From assembly GCA_046329435.1 (NCBI GenBank), contig JAXLUR010000007.1, positions 186,001 to 250,000 on the forward strand: 64,000 nt of DNA, read 5' to 3'. The position numbers and the translations under genes were made by a program. The stretch is from M3007 sp046329435 (lineage in GTDB: Bacteria; Bacteroidota; Bacteroidia; Chitinophagales; Saprospiraceae). Positions 16,008-25,510 of this stretch are shown here, piece by piece. The notes beneath the pieces are model-generated. The model was not told the origin of the DNA, ran no database searches, and was given only the letters and a program-made list of their open reading frames with translations. Every line of letters starts with the position of its first letter. Positions within the stretch are counted from its first letter, which is position 1.

Positions 16008-17912
16008 TCAGTTTTCTTCCTCCAAAACAGGCAACAATACTTCGACCCGCGTGCCCGAATGGCGGCTCCCTTCGTGCTCTTCCAGATCGATAATACGGAT
16101 AAATTGCACTGCAGGGGTTTTGCGGAGCTGGTGCAGCAGGGTGAGCCGGTCGCGTGTGATTTCCAGTCCCCGGGAGCGGTGCGACTGAAACTCGGGTGCT
16201 CTCAGTTGTTTTTCCTTGCCCTTGTTGTAGCCTACGCCGTCGTCCTCGATGCTGCACATCAGGGTGTTTTCGTTGTCGGTCAGGTGAAATTCGATGCGCA
16301 GTTTGCCTTCTTTTTTGGGGCGAAGCCCGTGTTCGATGGCATTTTCTACAAAAGGCTGCACGATCATGGTCGGGATGTAGAGGTCGTCGGGATCGGCGCC
16401 GGGCGGCGGCACGATGCGGAAGTCCAGTTTGCCGTCGAAGCGCAGTTTGCGGTTCAGTTCGAGGTAGCGGTTGAGAAATTCGATCTCCTGGGCCAGTGTG
16501 ACGACTTCCACGGCCGAATATTCCAGCGTTTGGCGCATCAGTTTGGCGAAGCGGGCGAGGTAGGTTTCTGCTTCGTTGTTGCGCCCGGAAGTGATGAACC
16601 CTTGGATGGCGTTGAGCGCGTTGAAGAGGAAGTGGGGGTTCATCTGGGCGCGCAGGGCGCGGCTTTGCAGCCCGGTGACGCGTAATTTGGCCATTTGGGC
16701 CTCCTGGCGACTGCGTTCCAGTTCGTAGCGGGCCTCCAGTTCCTGGCGCTCGCGGTCGCGCAGTTCGTGAAAATGTTGTTCGGCCAGTTCGGTTGCCGTG
16801 CATTGCCAGCGGTAGGCTTCGGCGAAGTCGGATTTTTCGGCCGCCAGGCCGGCCAGTGCCTGGGCCACTTGTTTGAGGTGATGGAGGTCGTGGCCTTCTC
16901 TGCCGAGGTCGAAGGCTTTTTTCAGGTGTTTTTCGGCGTCTGCTGCGTCGCCGAGGCGAAGCAACAGCTCGGCCCGCCAGCTTTCGATGCGGGAGAGGTT
17001 GGTAAAGTCGGCGGGTTTTGCAGGCTGTTCGATTTGCCGGGCGGCTTCGTCGAATAGGGCCGACACGGCGGTTGCCGGCTGGTTTTCAAGGAAAGCCAGA
17101 ATGCCGAGGTTGGCCAGTGCGTGGGCTTTGGCCTCCAGATCGCCTTCGCCGGCAAAACGCCCGACATTTTCAAAACAAAGCCGGGCTTCGGTCAAATCGT
17201 TTTGGGCCAGTGCTGCGCGGCCGGCGTTCAGATAATGCCAGGCCAGGCGCGGACGCAAGCCGTGTTTTTCCACAATGGGCAGCACCCGCCTGTAGGCATC
17301 GAGGCTTTTGTCTTTTTCGTCGAGCCGTTCGTACAAGTCGCCGAGCCCGCCGGTTACAAGCGTGAGGATGTAGTAATCGGGCAACTGGGCATTTTCGCCC
17401 AGGCCGAGCAGTGTTTTTTCCGATTCGAGCAATGCGTCGAGCGCCTTGCGCAAATTGCCGAGGTGGAGGTGCAAAAAGCCTTCGCGGCACGCGACCTGGG
17501 CATGCAGGCGAGCCGACTCGGCGCCTTGCAGGAAGTGCCGCGCGCGGTCGAGGCATTCTTGTACTGCCGGCCAGTCGCGCCGGTTGAGCAGGGGCGCGGC
17601 TGCATCCAGCCAGGCTTCGGCGAGCAGCAGGGGTTCGTTGCGCTGTTCGAGCAGGGCGATCACGCTGCGCGCATGTTCGAGGGAGGCTTCAAAATGATTC
17701 CACTGGTTCTCGAGAAATGCGCCGTGGCGGTGACAGGCCAGTCGGATCTCGAAAGGCACTTCTGCGGTGATTTGTCCGGAAAGCTCCTTCAGCGCTACGC
17801 GGGCCTGGTCAAAATCGGTGAAAGCCCAATGCCCCAGGCCATGACACAGCTGGCGCAGGTATTGCAGGCGCTCGGGAGCAAGCGAAGATTCGGCGACGGA
17901 TGCGGTTGGCAT
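16008..17912 (-). CDS. LytS-type sensor histidine kinase with N-terminal TPR region
   Basis: A 634-residue protein. Roughly residues 1-390 form tetratricopeptide-like helical repeats, followed by a coiled coil rich in Glu/Arg. The kinase begins with the His_kinase family H-box ALRAQMNPHFLFNALNAIQG (about 420) and contains the N-box FVENAIEHG and the G-box region SIEDDGVGYNKGK. It has no membrane segments or signal peptide, so it may sense a cytoplasmic partner through the TPR part. Such kinases normally phosphorylate LytTR response regulators, but none is adjacent. The start at 17912 is the second in-frame candidate. Confidence 0.85.
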   Translation of the reverse strand: MPTASVAESSLAPERLQYLRQLCHGLGHWAFTDFDQARVALKELSGQITAEVPFEIRLACHRHGAFLENQWNHFEASLEHARSVIALLEQRNEPLLLAEAWLDAAAPLLNRRDWPAVQECLDRARHFLQGAESARLHAQVACREGFLHLHLGNLRKALDALLESEKTLLGLGENAQLPDYYILTLVTGGLGDLYERLDEKDKSLDAYRRVLPIVEKHGLRPRLAWHYLNAGRAALAQNDLTEARLCFENVGRFAGEGDLEAKAHALANLGILAFLENQPATAVSALFDEAARQIEQPAKPADFTNLSRIESWRAELLLRLGDAADAEKHLKKAFDLGREGHDLHHLKQVAQALAGLAAEKSDFAEAYRWQCTATELAEQHFHELRDRERQELEARYELERSRQEAQMAKLRVTGLQSRALRAQMNPHFLFNALNAIQGFITSGRNNEAETYLARFAKLMRQTLEYSAVEVVTLAQEIEFLNRYLELNRKLRFDGKLDFRIVPPPGADPDDLYIPTMIVQPFVENAIEHGLRPKKEGKLRIEFHLTDNENTLMCSIEDDGVGYNKGKEKQLRAPEFQSHRSRGLEITRDRLTLLHQLRKTPAVQFIRIIDLEEHEGSRHSGTRVEVLLPVLEEEN

Positions 17913-18046
17913 GGTACGACGGCGCCGAGGGCGGGAAGGTATGGGCAACATTGCAGGATGAGGGGGGAGGATTGGGTCGGCTGCGCAACCAAAGATGCTG
18001 CAAGGTAAATAATTTTATGCAGATTTGGATGCGCAGCCGTATCAGA

Positions 18047-20008
18047 TCAGCGATCTTCTCCCGAACGGTTGCGGTGGATACGCCGCAATTTTACATCCTT
18101 GACGGGCTGCAACACCAGCGGGGCTTCTTCTATCTCGACCGAATCGCTGTCGAGACCAAACCAGTTTTTGGGCGAGGAAACCCAGCCTTTTACGGTCAGA
18201 TAGATCGACATAATCAGTTGTTCCTGCCAGGGCAACTCGTTTTCGTTCGACAAAAATTCGAGTATGAGAATAAAACGCATGTCGCCCGTCGGGTATTTGC
18301 TGGCCACGGTGTGGTAGCGGGAGTACAGCGACAGTTCGTTGTTCTCCACCAGTTCTTCCACCACTTTGTTCATAAACACGTTCATGCGCTGCTGCACGCG
18401 GAAACCCAGGCGGAAATTGACCTTGTACACATCATCGGGCGCGATCGCATTGACCTCATACTCCATGGTATAGGGCTCGTCGGTCGTTTCGATGTGTACG
18501 AACCAATACACATCGGCTCGTTTGGGCTGGGTTTGAAGAATGGAATACAGGATCTTTTCTTCAACCTTTTTTCTGCTTTTGGTACTGCTGAGAAACACGA
18601 GGTTGGTCGCGTATTTCGGTATTCCCTCGTCGTTGCTGAGCATGATGATCTGGTCGAGGTAGTCGTTGATGGGCACTTCGTCCGAATAGCGCTGCCGGAT
18701 TCGCTTGGCTTTGATCCAAAGCAACATCATGCCGCACAACAAAGCGGCCATGCCTACGGTCACATAACCGCCATCGAGGAATTTTGCCGAGTTGGCTGCC
18801 AGGAACAGGCCTTCGATAGAAAGGTAGAAAACCAGAAAGCCCCAGACAAGAAACTCGTTGACGCGGCGAATGATGAGCCAGTTGGCGAGCAGAACGGTGG
18901 TGCACAACATGGCCAGTACGATAGCCAGGCCGTATGCGGCCTCCATGTCCGAACTGTGTTTAAACAACAGCACAACCCCTACGCAACCCAGCCATAAAAA
19001 CGTGTTGACCGCCGGCAGGTAAAGTTGACCTTTCAGGTTGGTAGGAAATTTTACCGTGAGCTTGGGCAACAATCCGAGCCGTATGGCCTCCGAAACAAGC
19101 GTGAAGGAGCCCGAAATCAATGCCTGACTGGCGATAATGGCCGCCAGGGTGGAGATGATGATGCCCGGCCAGAGAAACCAGTCGGGCATAATGCCGTAAA
19201 ACGGATTTTCCGGCATTTTTTGGCCTTCTGCATGCAACAACCAAGCAGCTTGTCCGAGATAGTTCAGCACCAGCGTAAGTTTAACATAGACCCAGCTGAT
19301 CCGAATGTTCTCTCGCCCGCAGTGACCGAGGTCGGCATAGAGGGCCTCCGCCCCCGTAGTACATAGAAACACAGCCCCCAGTACGAGCAGCGCCTTGTGG
19401 GGCGCATTGAGGAGCAACTGGACGCCATAGTGCGGGCTGATGGCTTTGAGCACTTCCGGCATGGATGCAATTTGCGGGATGCCCAACGCTGCCAGCATCG
19501 TAAACCATATCAGCATGACCGGCCCGAAGCCCTTACCTACTGCCGCCGTGCCAAAACGCTGAAAAAAAAACAGGGCCGATATGATGATAATGGTGATCGC
19601 CATCGTCGGTATGCCCGGAAATTTAATGGAGAGCCCCTCGATCGCAGAGGAAACGGTAATGGGCGGCGTAATCATGCCATCGGACAACATGGCTGCTCCG
19701 CCCAGAATGGCTGGGTAGAGCAACCATTTCTCCCTGCGCCTGACCAGGGTGTACAAGGAGAAAATCCCACCCTCGCCGTTGTTGTCGGCTCGAAGGGTCA
19801 GCATGATGTATTTCAGGGTGGTTTGTATGGTCAATGTCCAGAAAACCAACGAGACGCCGCCTAAAACGACGGCGCGATTGATCAGTTCCCCCTCGCCTAC
19901 AATCGCTTTCATAACGTACAGGGGCGAGGTGCCGATGTCGCCGTAAATAATACCCAGGGTGACTATCAGGCCGGCCAGTGAAAGCCGGTGAACTCCGTTG
20001 TGGCTCAT
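18047..20008 (-). CDS. kup: Low-affinity potassium uptake protein, Kup family
   Basis: A 653-residue K+ transporter of the Kup/HAK/KT type, probably a K+/H+ symporter. The N-terminus carries the family signature GIIYGDIGTSPLYVMKA. Twelve or so membrane segments fill the first 450 residues, with GGIFSLYTL and GAEALYADLGHCG visible. A hydrophilic C-terminal domain of about 200 residues follows. The length agrees with the family. It is transcribed alone. Confidence 0.93.
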   Translation of the reverse strand: MSHNGVHRLSLAGLIVTLGIIYGDIGTSPLYVMKAIVGEGELINRAVVLGGVSLVFWTLTIQTTLKYIMLTLRADNNGEGGIFSLYTLVRRREKWLLYPAILGGAAMLSDGMITPPITVSSAIEGLSIKFPGIPTMAITIIIISALFFFQRFGTAAVGKGFGPVMLIWFTMLAALGIPQIASMPEVLKAISPHYGVQLLLNAPHKALLVLGAVFLCTTGAEALYADLGHCGRENIRISWVYVKLTLVLNYLGQAAWLLHAEGQKMPENPFYGIMPDWFLWPGIIISTLAAIIASQALISGSFTLVSEAIRLGLLPKLTVKFPTNLKGQLYLPAVNTFLWLGCVGVVLLFKHSSDMEAAYGLAIVLAMLCTTVLLANWLIIRRVNEFLVWGFLVFYLSIEGLFLAANSAKFLDGGYVTVGMAALLCGMMLLWIKAKRIRQRYSDEVPINDYLDQIIMLSNDEGIPKYATNLVFLSSTKSRKKVEEKILYSILQTQPKRADVYWFVHIETTDEPYTMEYEVNAIAPDDVYKVNFRLGFRVQQRMNVFMNKVVEELVENNELSLYSRYHTVASKYPTGDMRFILILEFLSNENELPWQEQLIMSIYLTVKGWVSSPKNWFGLDSDSVEIEEAPLVLQPVKDVKLRRIHRNRSGEDR

Positions 20009-20264
20009 GTCAAATTTGGTGGTCTTTCAATTTCGTGCGAAAGGTCGAGATTTTAGCCATTTATGCACGAATCTCTGCGGGAAAAAACAAAAAACACCCC
20101 CTTGGGGCAGCCGTTTTTCCTGCCCTGAGGCACAAAAAAAGGCGCATGAGGAACCTGCAACCAAAAGCAACGGGGCTGCGGATCGTTCTTTGCCCGATCA
20201 CAAGTCCTCCCGGAACGGCTTTCAGCGCGCGTTTCTCATACGCCCTCCCGACAACACGGAAAAA

Positions 20265-20771
20265 TCAGTGGTGGTGGCCGCCGGCTCCGTGGACGTGGCC
20301 GTGTTCCAGTTCGGCCGGATCGGCGTCGCGTACCGATTCAACCTTGCCCGTAAAAAACAGATCGACACCTGCCATGGGGTGGTTGAAATCGAGTTTCACG
20401 GTCTCCAGGCCAACCCAGGCTACCGTGGCGCGGAAGTGACGACCTTCCTGATCGGTCAGCGGCAATACATTGCCAATTTCGAGCAAGCCGTCGGGAATTT
20501 TACCGTCCGTTTCAAACATATTTTTGGGTACTTCCACGATGGCCGTTTCGTCGTACTCGCCGTATGCGTCTGCAGCGCCGATGCCGAATGCAAATTCGTC
20601 GCCGGCCTTGAGACCGGCCAGATTTTCTTCAAAACTGGGGATCATCATCCCGATACCATAAATGAAGCCGAGCGGCTCGCCGCCCTGGGTGCTTTCGATT
20701 TGTTCTCCCTGGGCGTCGCCCTCGGTGAGCGTATAGTGCACGAGCACTACCTTTTTAGGTTCAATCGTCAT
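20265..20771 (-). CDS. SlyD-like FKBP-type peptidyl-prolyl isomerase
   Basis: A 168-residue protein with the SlyD fold: the FKBP half-domain (VVLVHYTLTEGD, then PLGFIYGIGMMIPSFEENLA) is interrupted by the insert-in-flap region (AFGIGAADAYGEYDE to FNHPMAGVDLFFTGKV). It ends in a His-rich tail (HGHVHGAGGHHH) that can bind nickel or other metals, as in SlyD. It acts as a folding helper and prolyl isomerase. The start at 20771 (MTIEPKK) is the family N-terminus; upstream in-frame codons look non-coding. Confidence 0.88.
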   Translation of the reverse strand: MTIEPKKVVLVHYTLTEGDAQGEQIESTQGGEPLGFIYGIGMMIPSFEENLAGLKAGDEFAFGIGAADAYGEYDETAIVEVPKNMFETDGKIPDGLLEIGNVLPLTDQEGRHFRATVAWVGLETVKLDFNHPMAGVDLFFTGKVESVRDADPAELEHGHVHGAGGHHH

Positions 20772-20984
20772 AACGACTTGATTTACAGGAAAAACAGTCG
20801 GTCGTGGTATAAAACTGCGCGGGCTGTCCGTCCTTGGTGAGCATAAAATTGTCAGGAGGGAAATAACATGATGTTTGACCGCGCCTGGCTTTACTGTGCA
20901 AAAGCGCCGCAAAAGTACAGGTTTTTGGCTCAAAATTCAGGCTGCCATTGTACTTGTATGTGTATGTCAAGTTAATTTTACTAA

Positions 20985-22013
20985 ATGAAAAGACTTCTCC
21001 TGCCGCTTTTGCTCCTTGGATTTAACCTGCATTGTGCGGCGCAACGCGCCAAAATCCTCGCCGACCCTGATGTCGTATGGGCAGCGGAAATCGAAATCCT
21101 GATTACCCCTGAAACGCCTGCTGATTGGGAAGATCCCGATTCGCTGAACCGCAGCGTTGTACTCAAAACGGTGCATACCGGCTCCCCTGATTCCCTGCTT
21201 GAAGACCCGCCGGACCTCATGGCTTATCTGTTCAAACTGGCCTGGGAGGGGCGCCAGCCGGTGTTCGATGCAAATGAGCCCGGCAAACAACTGTCGGCCG
21301 CCGACCTGGACCGGCTGCTCGTACGGCGCGACACAGGCGAATTGGCTTTTGACCCTGAAGACCCTAGTCTTGACGTCGAACCTTTCGTATTTGTCTGGAC
21401 GACCGGCCCCGACGATTGCCCGCTTCTAAGGGCCCGTCAATTGTTGTTTTACCGCGAAAAAACCGCTGATTTTGGTGTGCTCACCCTGTCGCTCGGCCCG
21501 ACCCTGCCCAATGGCCGCACCTTGTTCTGGTGGAATGCCCAGCAAGAAGGATATCGCCGTCTTCCGAGGCTCGATCAACCCGTTGTGACCTGGGCCAGAA
21601 GAATAACCACCCGGGCCGCCAGCCCTGAAATCAAAAAGGTGAAGGCGCTGAAACAGCCGGAAACGAACTTCATGTCCGGTTTTTTGCACAAAGTCCGCAA
21701 TCAGGCTTCCGTTGAAGTGCTTAATCTGGAATGGAAACCTCTGTCGCTCGACGAACGCGAATGGGTCTTCAATCACGTCGATACAATGGTTGTTTTCGAT
21801 GTGGAATCTTATGAAAGCATTGAAAAACCGGTCAAATTCGAGCTGAACCCGGATGCAATCCACCAGTTGCGGCTGGTGGAAGACTGGTATTGGGACAATA
21901 GCCGACAGCAATTGTTTACGCGATTGGTGGCTGTTGCGCCCTTGCTCGATGTGTTTGACAGCGAAGGGCAATTCCGTTATACGCGGCCACTCTTTTACCG
22001 CAAATGCAGGTAA
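20985..22013 (+). CDS. GldN-like secreted protein with two GldN modules (copy 1)
   Basis: A 342-residue protein with signal peptide (LLLPLLLLGFNLHCAAQ). It carries two successive modules resembling T9SS component GldN/PorN. Module 1 has ILADPDVVWAAEIE and ends LLFYREKTADFGVLTLSLGP. Module 2 has PVVTWARRI, then TMVVFDVESYE, and ends LVEDWYWDNSRQQLFTRLVA. GldN itself normally shows one such module (DVLWS... to LWYFDK...LLGIAP). GldN forms the periplasmic ring of T9SS with GldK. No gldK, L or M is nearby, so this is probably a divergent paralogue rather than the core subunit. A second copy follows 111 bp downstream. Confidence 0.6.
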   Translation: MKRLLLPLLLLGFNLHCAAQRAKILADPDVVWAAEIEILITPETPADWEDPDSLNRSVVLKTVHTGSPDSLLEDPPDLMAYLFKLAWEGRQPVFDANEPGKQLSAADLDRLLVRRDTGELAFDPEDPSLDVEPFVFVWTTGPDDCPLLRARQLLFYREKTADFGVLTLSLGPTLPNGRTLFWWNAQQEGYRRLPRLDQPVVTWARRITTRAASPEIKKVKALKQPETNFMSGFLHKVRNQASVEVLNLEWKPLSLDEREWVFNHVDTMVVFDVESYESIEKPVKFELNPDAIHQLRLVEDWYWDNSRQQLFTRLVAVAPLLDVFDSEGQFRYTRPLFYRKCR

Positions 22014-22124
22014 GGCCAAAAAGGTTTGATCGAGCCCATCGAGGCTGCATTTTAAAAATTGAAACGTAGTTACAATAACCCAGTGCTTTCACGTTATCAA
22101 GCCCGAACTGTATATTCCAGACTC

Positions 22125-23144
22125 ATGAAAAAAATCCTGATAGCAAGCCTTTTTACGGCACTTGCCGTTTCTTCCTTTGCCCAAATCGACAAAATTCTGG
22201 CCGATCCGGATGTTATCTGGGCGGCAGAGGCAGAGTATGTCTCAAAACCGGATGTGGTTGAGCCCGTGCCAGGCGGCGATCGCGGTTTTTTGTCGTCAAT
22301 GGTGTTGAAAAATACCCCCGCTCAACCGGATAAATTGTACTCCGACATTTTTAACCTCAGCGGTATTTTGCTTGATCTGGCGCAACGACCCGATCAGGCC
22401 GTTTTCGAAGACCCCCAGTTGCAGCACCGGCTCAGCATGGATGAAGTGCTGTCGAAAGTGAGCAGGCTGGACACGGTAATCACGTTCGACCCTGAAACGT
22501 TCGAAGATCCGGTCCGGGTCAATCGTTCTTTTCTGATGCCCGGGGAGTGTGCGCAAATACACGCCCGTCAGTTGCTCTACTACCGCGAAAAAACGGCTGA
22601 ATTCGGCCTGCAAACCCTCGCACTCGGCCTTGCCCGGAATGACGGAACGGTGTTGTTCTGGTTTCAGGCGCCTGCACCGGCACAGCCGGCGCCCGATGTG
22701 ACCGACCCGTCTGTTGTTTGGGGCCGACGGGTCGGCCTGCAAAACGTACTGATCGAACTTGGCGACATGAAAACGCTAAAACAAACGGCCAACCCGTTCC
22801 CGCAGGTGTTTCTGGACCGGGTCATGAAAGACCCCCAAATCGATATTTTCGATGGCAAAAACTGGTCGACGCCAGCAAGGGGCGATGATCGCGACAACCT
22901 CTGCTACGCTACCGACACGATCGTGACCTTCAATCCGGAAACTTACGAAGAGCACGTACAGATCTTGCGAATGGAGTTCAATGCAACCAACATTCGCCTC
23001 GGCGTTGTGCAGGACTGGTACTGGGACGACCGGCGCGAAAGATTGATTATCAAACCATTGGCAGTGTGTCCGATTATTCATCAAATGGACGCCGATGGCA
23101 ACTACCTCTTTTCACGACCAATTTTTTACCGCAAGATAAAGTAG
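22125..23144 (+). CDS. GldN-like secreted protein with two GldN modules (copy 2)
   Basis: A 339-residue tandem paralogue of the preceding gene, sharing IDKILADPDVIWAAEAE after the signal peptide (LFTALAVSSFAQ). Module 1 includes LSKVSRLDTVITFDPETFED and LLYYREKTAEFGLQTLALGL. Module 2 includes SVVWGRRVG, YATDTIVTFNPETYEE and VVQDWYWDDRRERLIIKPLA. The start at 22125 is chosen because it leads straight into the signal peptide. The pair is probably one transcription unit. Its role in secretion or gliding is inferred only from GldN similarity. Confidence 0.6.
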   Translation: MKKILIASLFTALAVSSFAQIDKILADPDVIWAAEAEYVSKPDVVEPVPGGDRGFLSSMVLKNTPAQPDKLYSDIFNLSGILLDLAQRPDQAVFEDPQLQHRLSMDEVLSKVSRLDTVITFDPETFEDPVRVNRSFLMPGECAQIHARQLLYYREKTAEFGLQTLALGLARNDGTVLFWFQAPAPAQPAPDVTDPSVVWGRRVGLQNVLIELGDMKTLKQTANPFPQVFLDRVMKDPQIDIFDGKNWSTPARGDDRDNLCYATDTIVTFNPETYEEHVQILRMEFNATNIRLGVVQDWYWDDRRERLIIKPLAVCPIIHQMDADGNYLFSRPIFYRKIK

Positions 23145-23145
23145 G

Positions 23146-24105
23146 TCAGGAGTTGCTGCGCTTTGCCCTTTTCTCGGCGTAAGCCAGGGCGGCGTCGCGT
23201 ACCCAGGCGCCTTCTTCCCAGGCTTTCACCCGGGCGTGCATGCGCTGTCGGTTGCAGGGGCCGTTGCCGTTGACGACATTCCAGAACTCTTCCCAGTTGA
23301 TGGGGCCGAAGTCGTAATGGCCGCGTTCCTCGTTCCAGCGCAGATCAGGGTCGGGTATGCTGAGGCCCAGCACTTTGATCTGTTCGGCGATCATGTCGAT
23401 GAAGCGTTGCCGCAGTTCGTCGTTGGAAAAACGTTTGATTTTCCAGGCCATGCTCTGCGCGGAATGGGTGGAGTCGGCATCGGAGGGGCCGAACATCATG
23501 ACGGCCGGCCAGTACCAGCGGTTGATGGCGTCCTGCGCCATGGCGCGTTGCTCCGGCGAGCCTTGCGACAGGGTGAGCAGGATCTCGAAGCCCTGGCGCT
23601 GGTGAAAGCTTTCCTCCTTGCAGATGCGCACCATGGCGCGTGCGTAGGGGCCGTACGAGCACCGGCAAATCGGAATCTGGTTGAGGATGGCGGCGCCATC
23701 CACCAGCCAGCCGATGGCGCCGATATCGGCCCAGCTGAGGGTAGGGTAGTTGAAAATGGAGGAATATTTGGCTTTGCCGGTGTGCAGTTCTTCCAGCATT
23801 TCATCACGGCCGACTCCGAGCGTTTCGGCGGCGGAATACAGGTAAAGGCCGTGGCCGGCTTCGTCCTGCACCTTGGCCAGGAGGATGGATTTGCGTTTGA
23901 GCGATGGGGCGCGGGTAATCCAGTTCCCTTCGGGCAACATGCCCACGATTTCGGAGTGCGCATGCTGGCCGATCTGTCGGACAAGGGTGCGGCGATATGC
24001 CTCCGGCATCCAGTCTTTCGGTTCAATGCGTACTTCGGCGTCGATTTTGCGCTGAAATTCAGCCTCCAGTTCAGCCTGGGTGCTGTGTTTGGTCGTGACT
24101 TCCAT
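23146..24105 (-). CDS. paaA: Phenylacetyl-CoA epoxidase catalytic subunit PaaA
   Basis: A 319-residue diiron oxygenase subunit. Visible features are QIGQHAHSEIVGMLPEGNWI, LAKVQDEAGHGLYLYSAAET (a diiron ligand helix), ICKEESFHQRQGFEIL (the second ligand helix) and the family C-terminus GPINWEEFWNVVNGNGPCN. PaaA normally acts with PaaB, PaaC, PaaD and the reductase PaaE to epoxidise phenylacetyl-CoA; none of these is adjacent, and a PaaE-like reductase lies near 7 kb. The start at 24105 matches family length. It converges with the GldN-like pair, one base apart. Confidence 0.92.
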   Translation of the reverse strand: MEVTTKHSTQAELEAEFQRKIDAEVRIEPKDWMPEAYRRTLVRQIGQHAHSEIVGMLPEGNWITRAPSLKRKSILLAKVQDEAGHGLYLYSAAETLGVGRDEMLEELHTGKAKYSSIFNYPTLSWADIGAIGWLVDGAAILNQIPICRCSYGPYARAMVRICKEESFHQRQGFEILLTLSQGSPEQRAMAQDAINRWYWPAVMMFGPSDADSTHSAQSMAWKIKRFSNDELRQRFIDMIAEQIKVLGLSIPDPDLRWNEERGHYDFGPINWEEFWNVVNGNGPCNRQRMHARVKAWEEGAWVRDAALAYAEKRAKRSNS

Positions 24106-24314
24106 ACTTGCAGGGTACGTTTTCTGCGTGCAAAGGTCGGTTTTTAGGTCAAAACGCAGCGAGCTGTAACAGGGTTTAAAATGCAGGGGCTGTTTAAAAA
24201 TTAATTTGCCTTTTTGCGCCACGTTCCGGCGGTGTGGGGCGTTTTGCCAAACATTAACGCCATCTTTGGCCCTAATACCCATTTTTTGACTAAAAATCGT
24301 ACCTTTGCACCCCT

Positions 24315-25136
24315 ATGAAAAAAACATTCGCCTGGCTCCTGTTTTTGGCCATTTTGGGAGTGGTAAGCGCCTGTAAAAGCAAGTTCGAAATTGTCCGCAC
24401 GAGCGGTAACCCCGACCTGATTCTCGAAAAAGCATTCGAATACTACGAGAAGGAGGAATATCAGCGCGCCATCACGCTGTTTGACCTGGTAATGAACCAG
24501 ATCAAAGGGAAGGACAAGGCAGAAAAAGCGTACTTTCAGTACGCCTACGCGCACTATCACACCAAGCAATTCGTGCTGTCGGCCTATTATTTCAAAAGTT
24601 TCGCCAACTCCTACATCAATTCTCCTTTCAGGGAAGAGGCGGCTTTTATGTCGGCCTATTCCAACTACCAGCAATCGCCGTCTTTCCGGCTCGACCAGGG
24701 CCCCACGGTCACGGCAATCGAAGAGTTTCAGTCGTTCGTCAACCTGTTTCCGCAAAGCAAACGAGTGCCCGAATGCAACCAGCTCATCGACGAATGCCGT
24801 CGCAAACTGGAACAAAAAGCTTTTGCCGAAGGCGAACTTTACTGCAACACCAAACAATACCAGGCCGCAGTCATTTCGTTTGACAACCTGCTGAAAGAAT
24901 ACCCCGAAAGCCCCGATGCCGAACGCGTCCGCTTCCTGATTGTCAAATCCGACTACCTGCTCAGCCAAAACAGCGTGCTGGACAAAAAGCTCGAACGCTA
25001 CACGGAAACAGTCGCCCGTTGCGATGCTTTCCTTGAAAAATACCCCCAAAGCTCGAATATCAAAGAAGTCAAGCAAATCCGAAAAGACGCGGAATCTCAG
25101 GTCACTGACCTGCGCAAACGCCTGAAAACCACCTGA
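24315..25136 (+). CDS. bamD: Outer membrane protein assembly factor BamD
   Basis: A 273-residue lipoprotein with lipobox VVSAC (Cys about 20). TPR repeats follow (ALTLFDLVMNQ-type helices, AYAHYHTKQFVLSAYYFKSF, SFDNLLKEYPESPDAERVRF) as in BamD, the essential lipoprotein of the BAM complex that inserts beta-barrels into the outer membrane. A TACCTTTG -7 box at 24300-24307 lies just before the ATG. It heads the operon bamD-rpoZ-coaBC-porD, an order seen in other Bacteroidota. Confidence 0.9.
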   Translation: MKKTFAWLLFLAILGVVSACKSKFEIVRTSGNPDLILEKAFEYYEKEEYQRAITLFDLVMNQIKGKDKAEKAYFQYAYAHYHTKQFVLSAYYFKSFANSYINSPFREEAAFMSAYSNYQQSPSFRLDQGPTVTAIEEFQSFVNLFPQSKRVPECNQLIDECRRKLEQKAFAEGELYCNTKQYQAAVISFDNLLKEYPESPDAERVRFLIVKSDYLLSQNSVLDKKLERYTETVARCDAFLEKYPQSSNIKEVKQIRKDAESQVTDLRKRLKTT

Positions 25137-25174
25137 TTCCATCTCCATTTACATACAAACGCATTACTCCATAC

Positions 25175-25507
25175 ATGAGCGACATCAAAAGCAAGGCCCA
25201 GGGCCTCGACCCCAATGTTCAACCCCGCGACGTACTTGAACTCGTCGAAAAAACCGGTAACATCTACGAAAGCATCGTCGTTGTCAGCAAACGTGCCCGC
25301 CAGATATCCAGCGATCTGAAATGGGAAATTCAGCGCAAACTGGAAGAATTCGCAGTCAGCTCCGACACCATTGAAGAAGTACAGGAAAACAAGGAGCAAA
25401 TCGAAATCTCCAAGTTCTACGAACGCCTGCCCAATACCGCCATCATCGCCACCCATGAATTTCTCACGGGCGATATGCAATGGCGCGTCATCGAAGACGA
25501 CAAGTAA
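25175..25507 (+). CDS. rpoZ: DNA-directed RNA polymerase omega subunit, Bacteroidota type
   Basis: A 110-residue protein with the omega core: GNIYESIVVVSKRARQISSD, then LEEFA and the Bacteroidota-specific extension EISKFYERLPNTAIIATHEF. It stabilises the beta' subunit of RNA polymerase. It starts 38 bp after bamD and ends 3 bp before coaBC, so it is almost certainly cotranscribed with both. Confidence 0.88.
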   Translation: MSDIKSKAQGLDPNVQPRDVLELVEKTGNIYESIVVVSKRARQISSDLKWEIQRKLEEFAVSSDTIEEVQENKEQIEISKFYERLPNTAIIATHEFLTGDMQWRVIEDDK

Positions 25508-25510
25508 TAC

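Noticed and set aside
20985..23144. The GldN-like pair as the core gldN of T9SS
   Set aside because: No gldK, gldL or gldM is adjacent and each protein has two modules, so it is more likely a paralogue.
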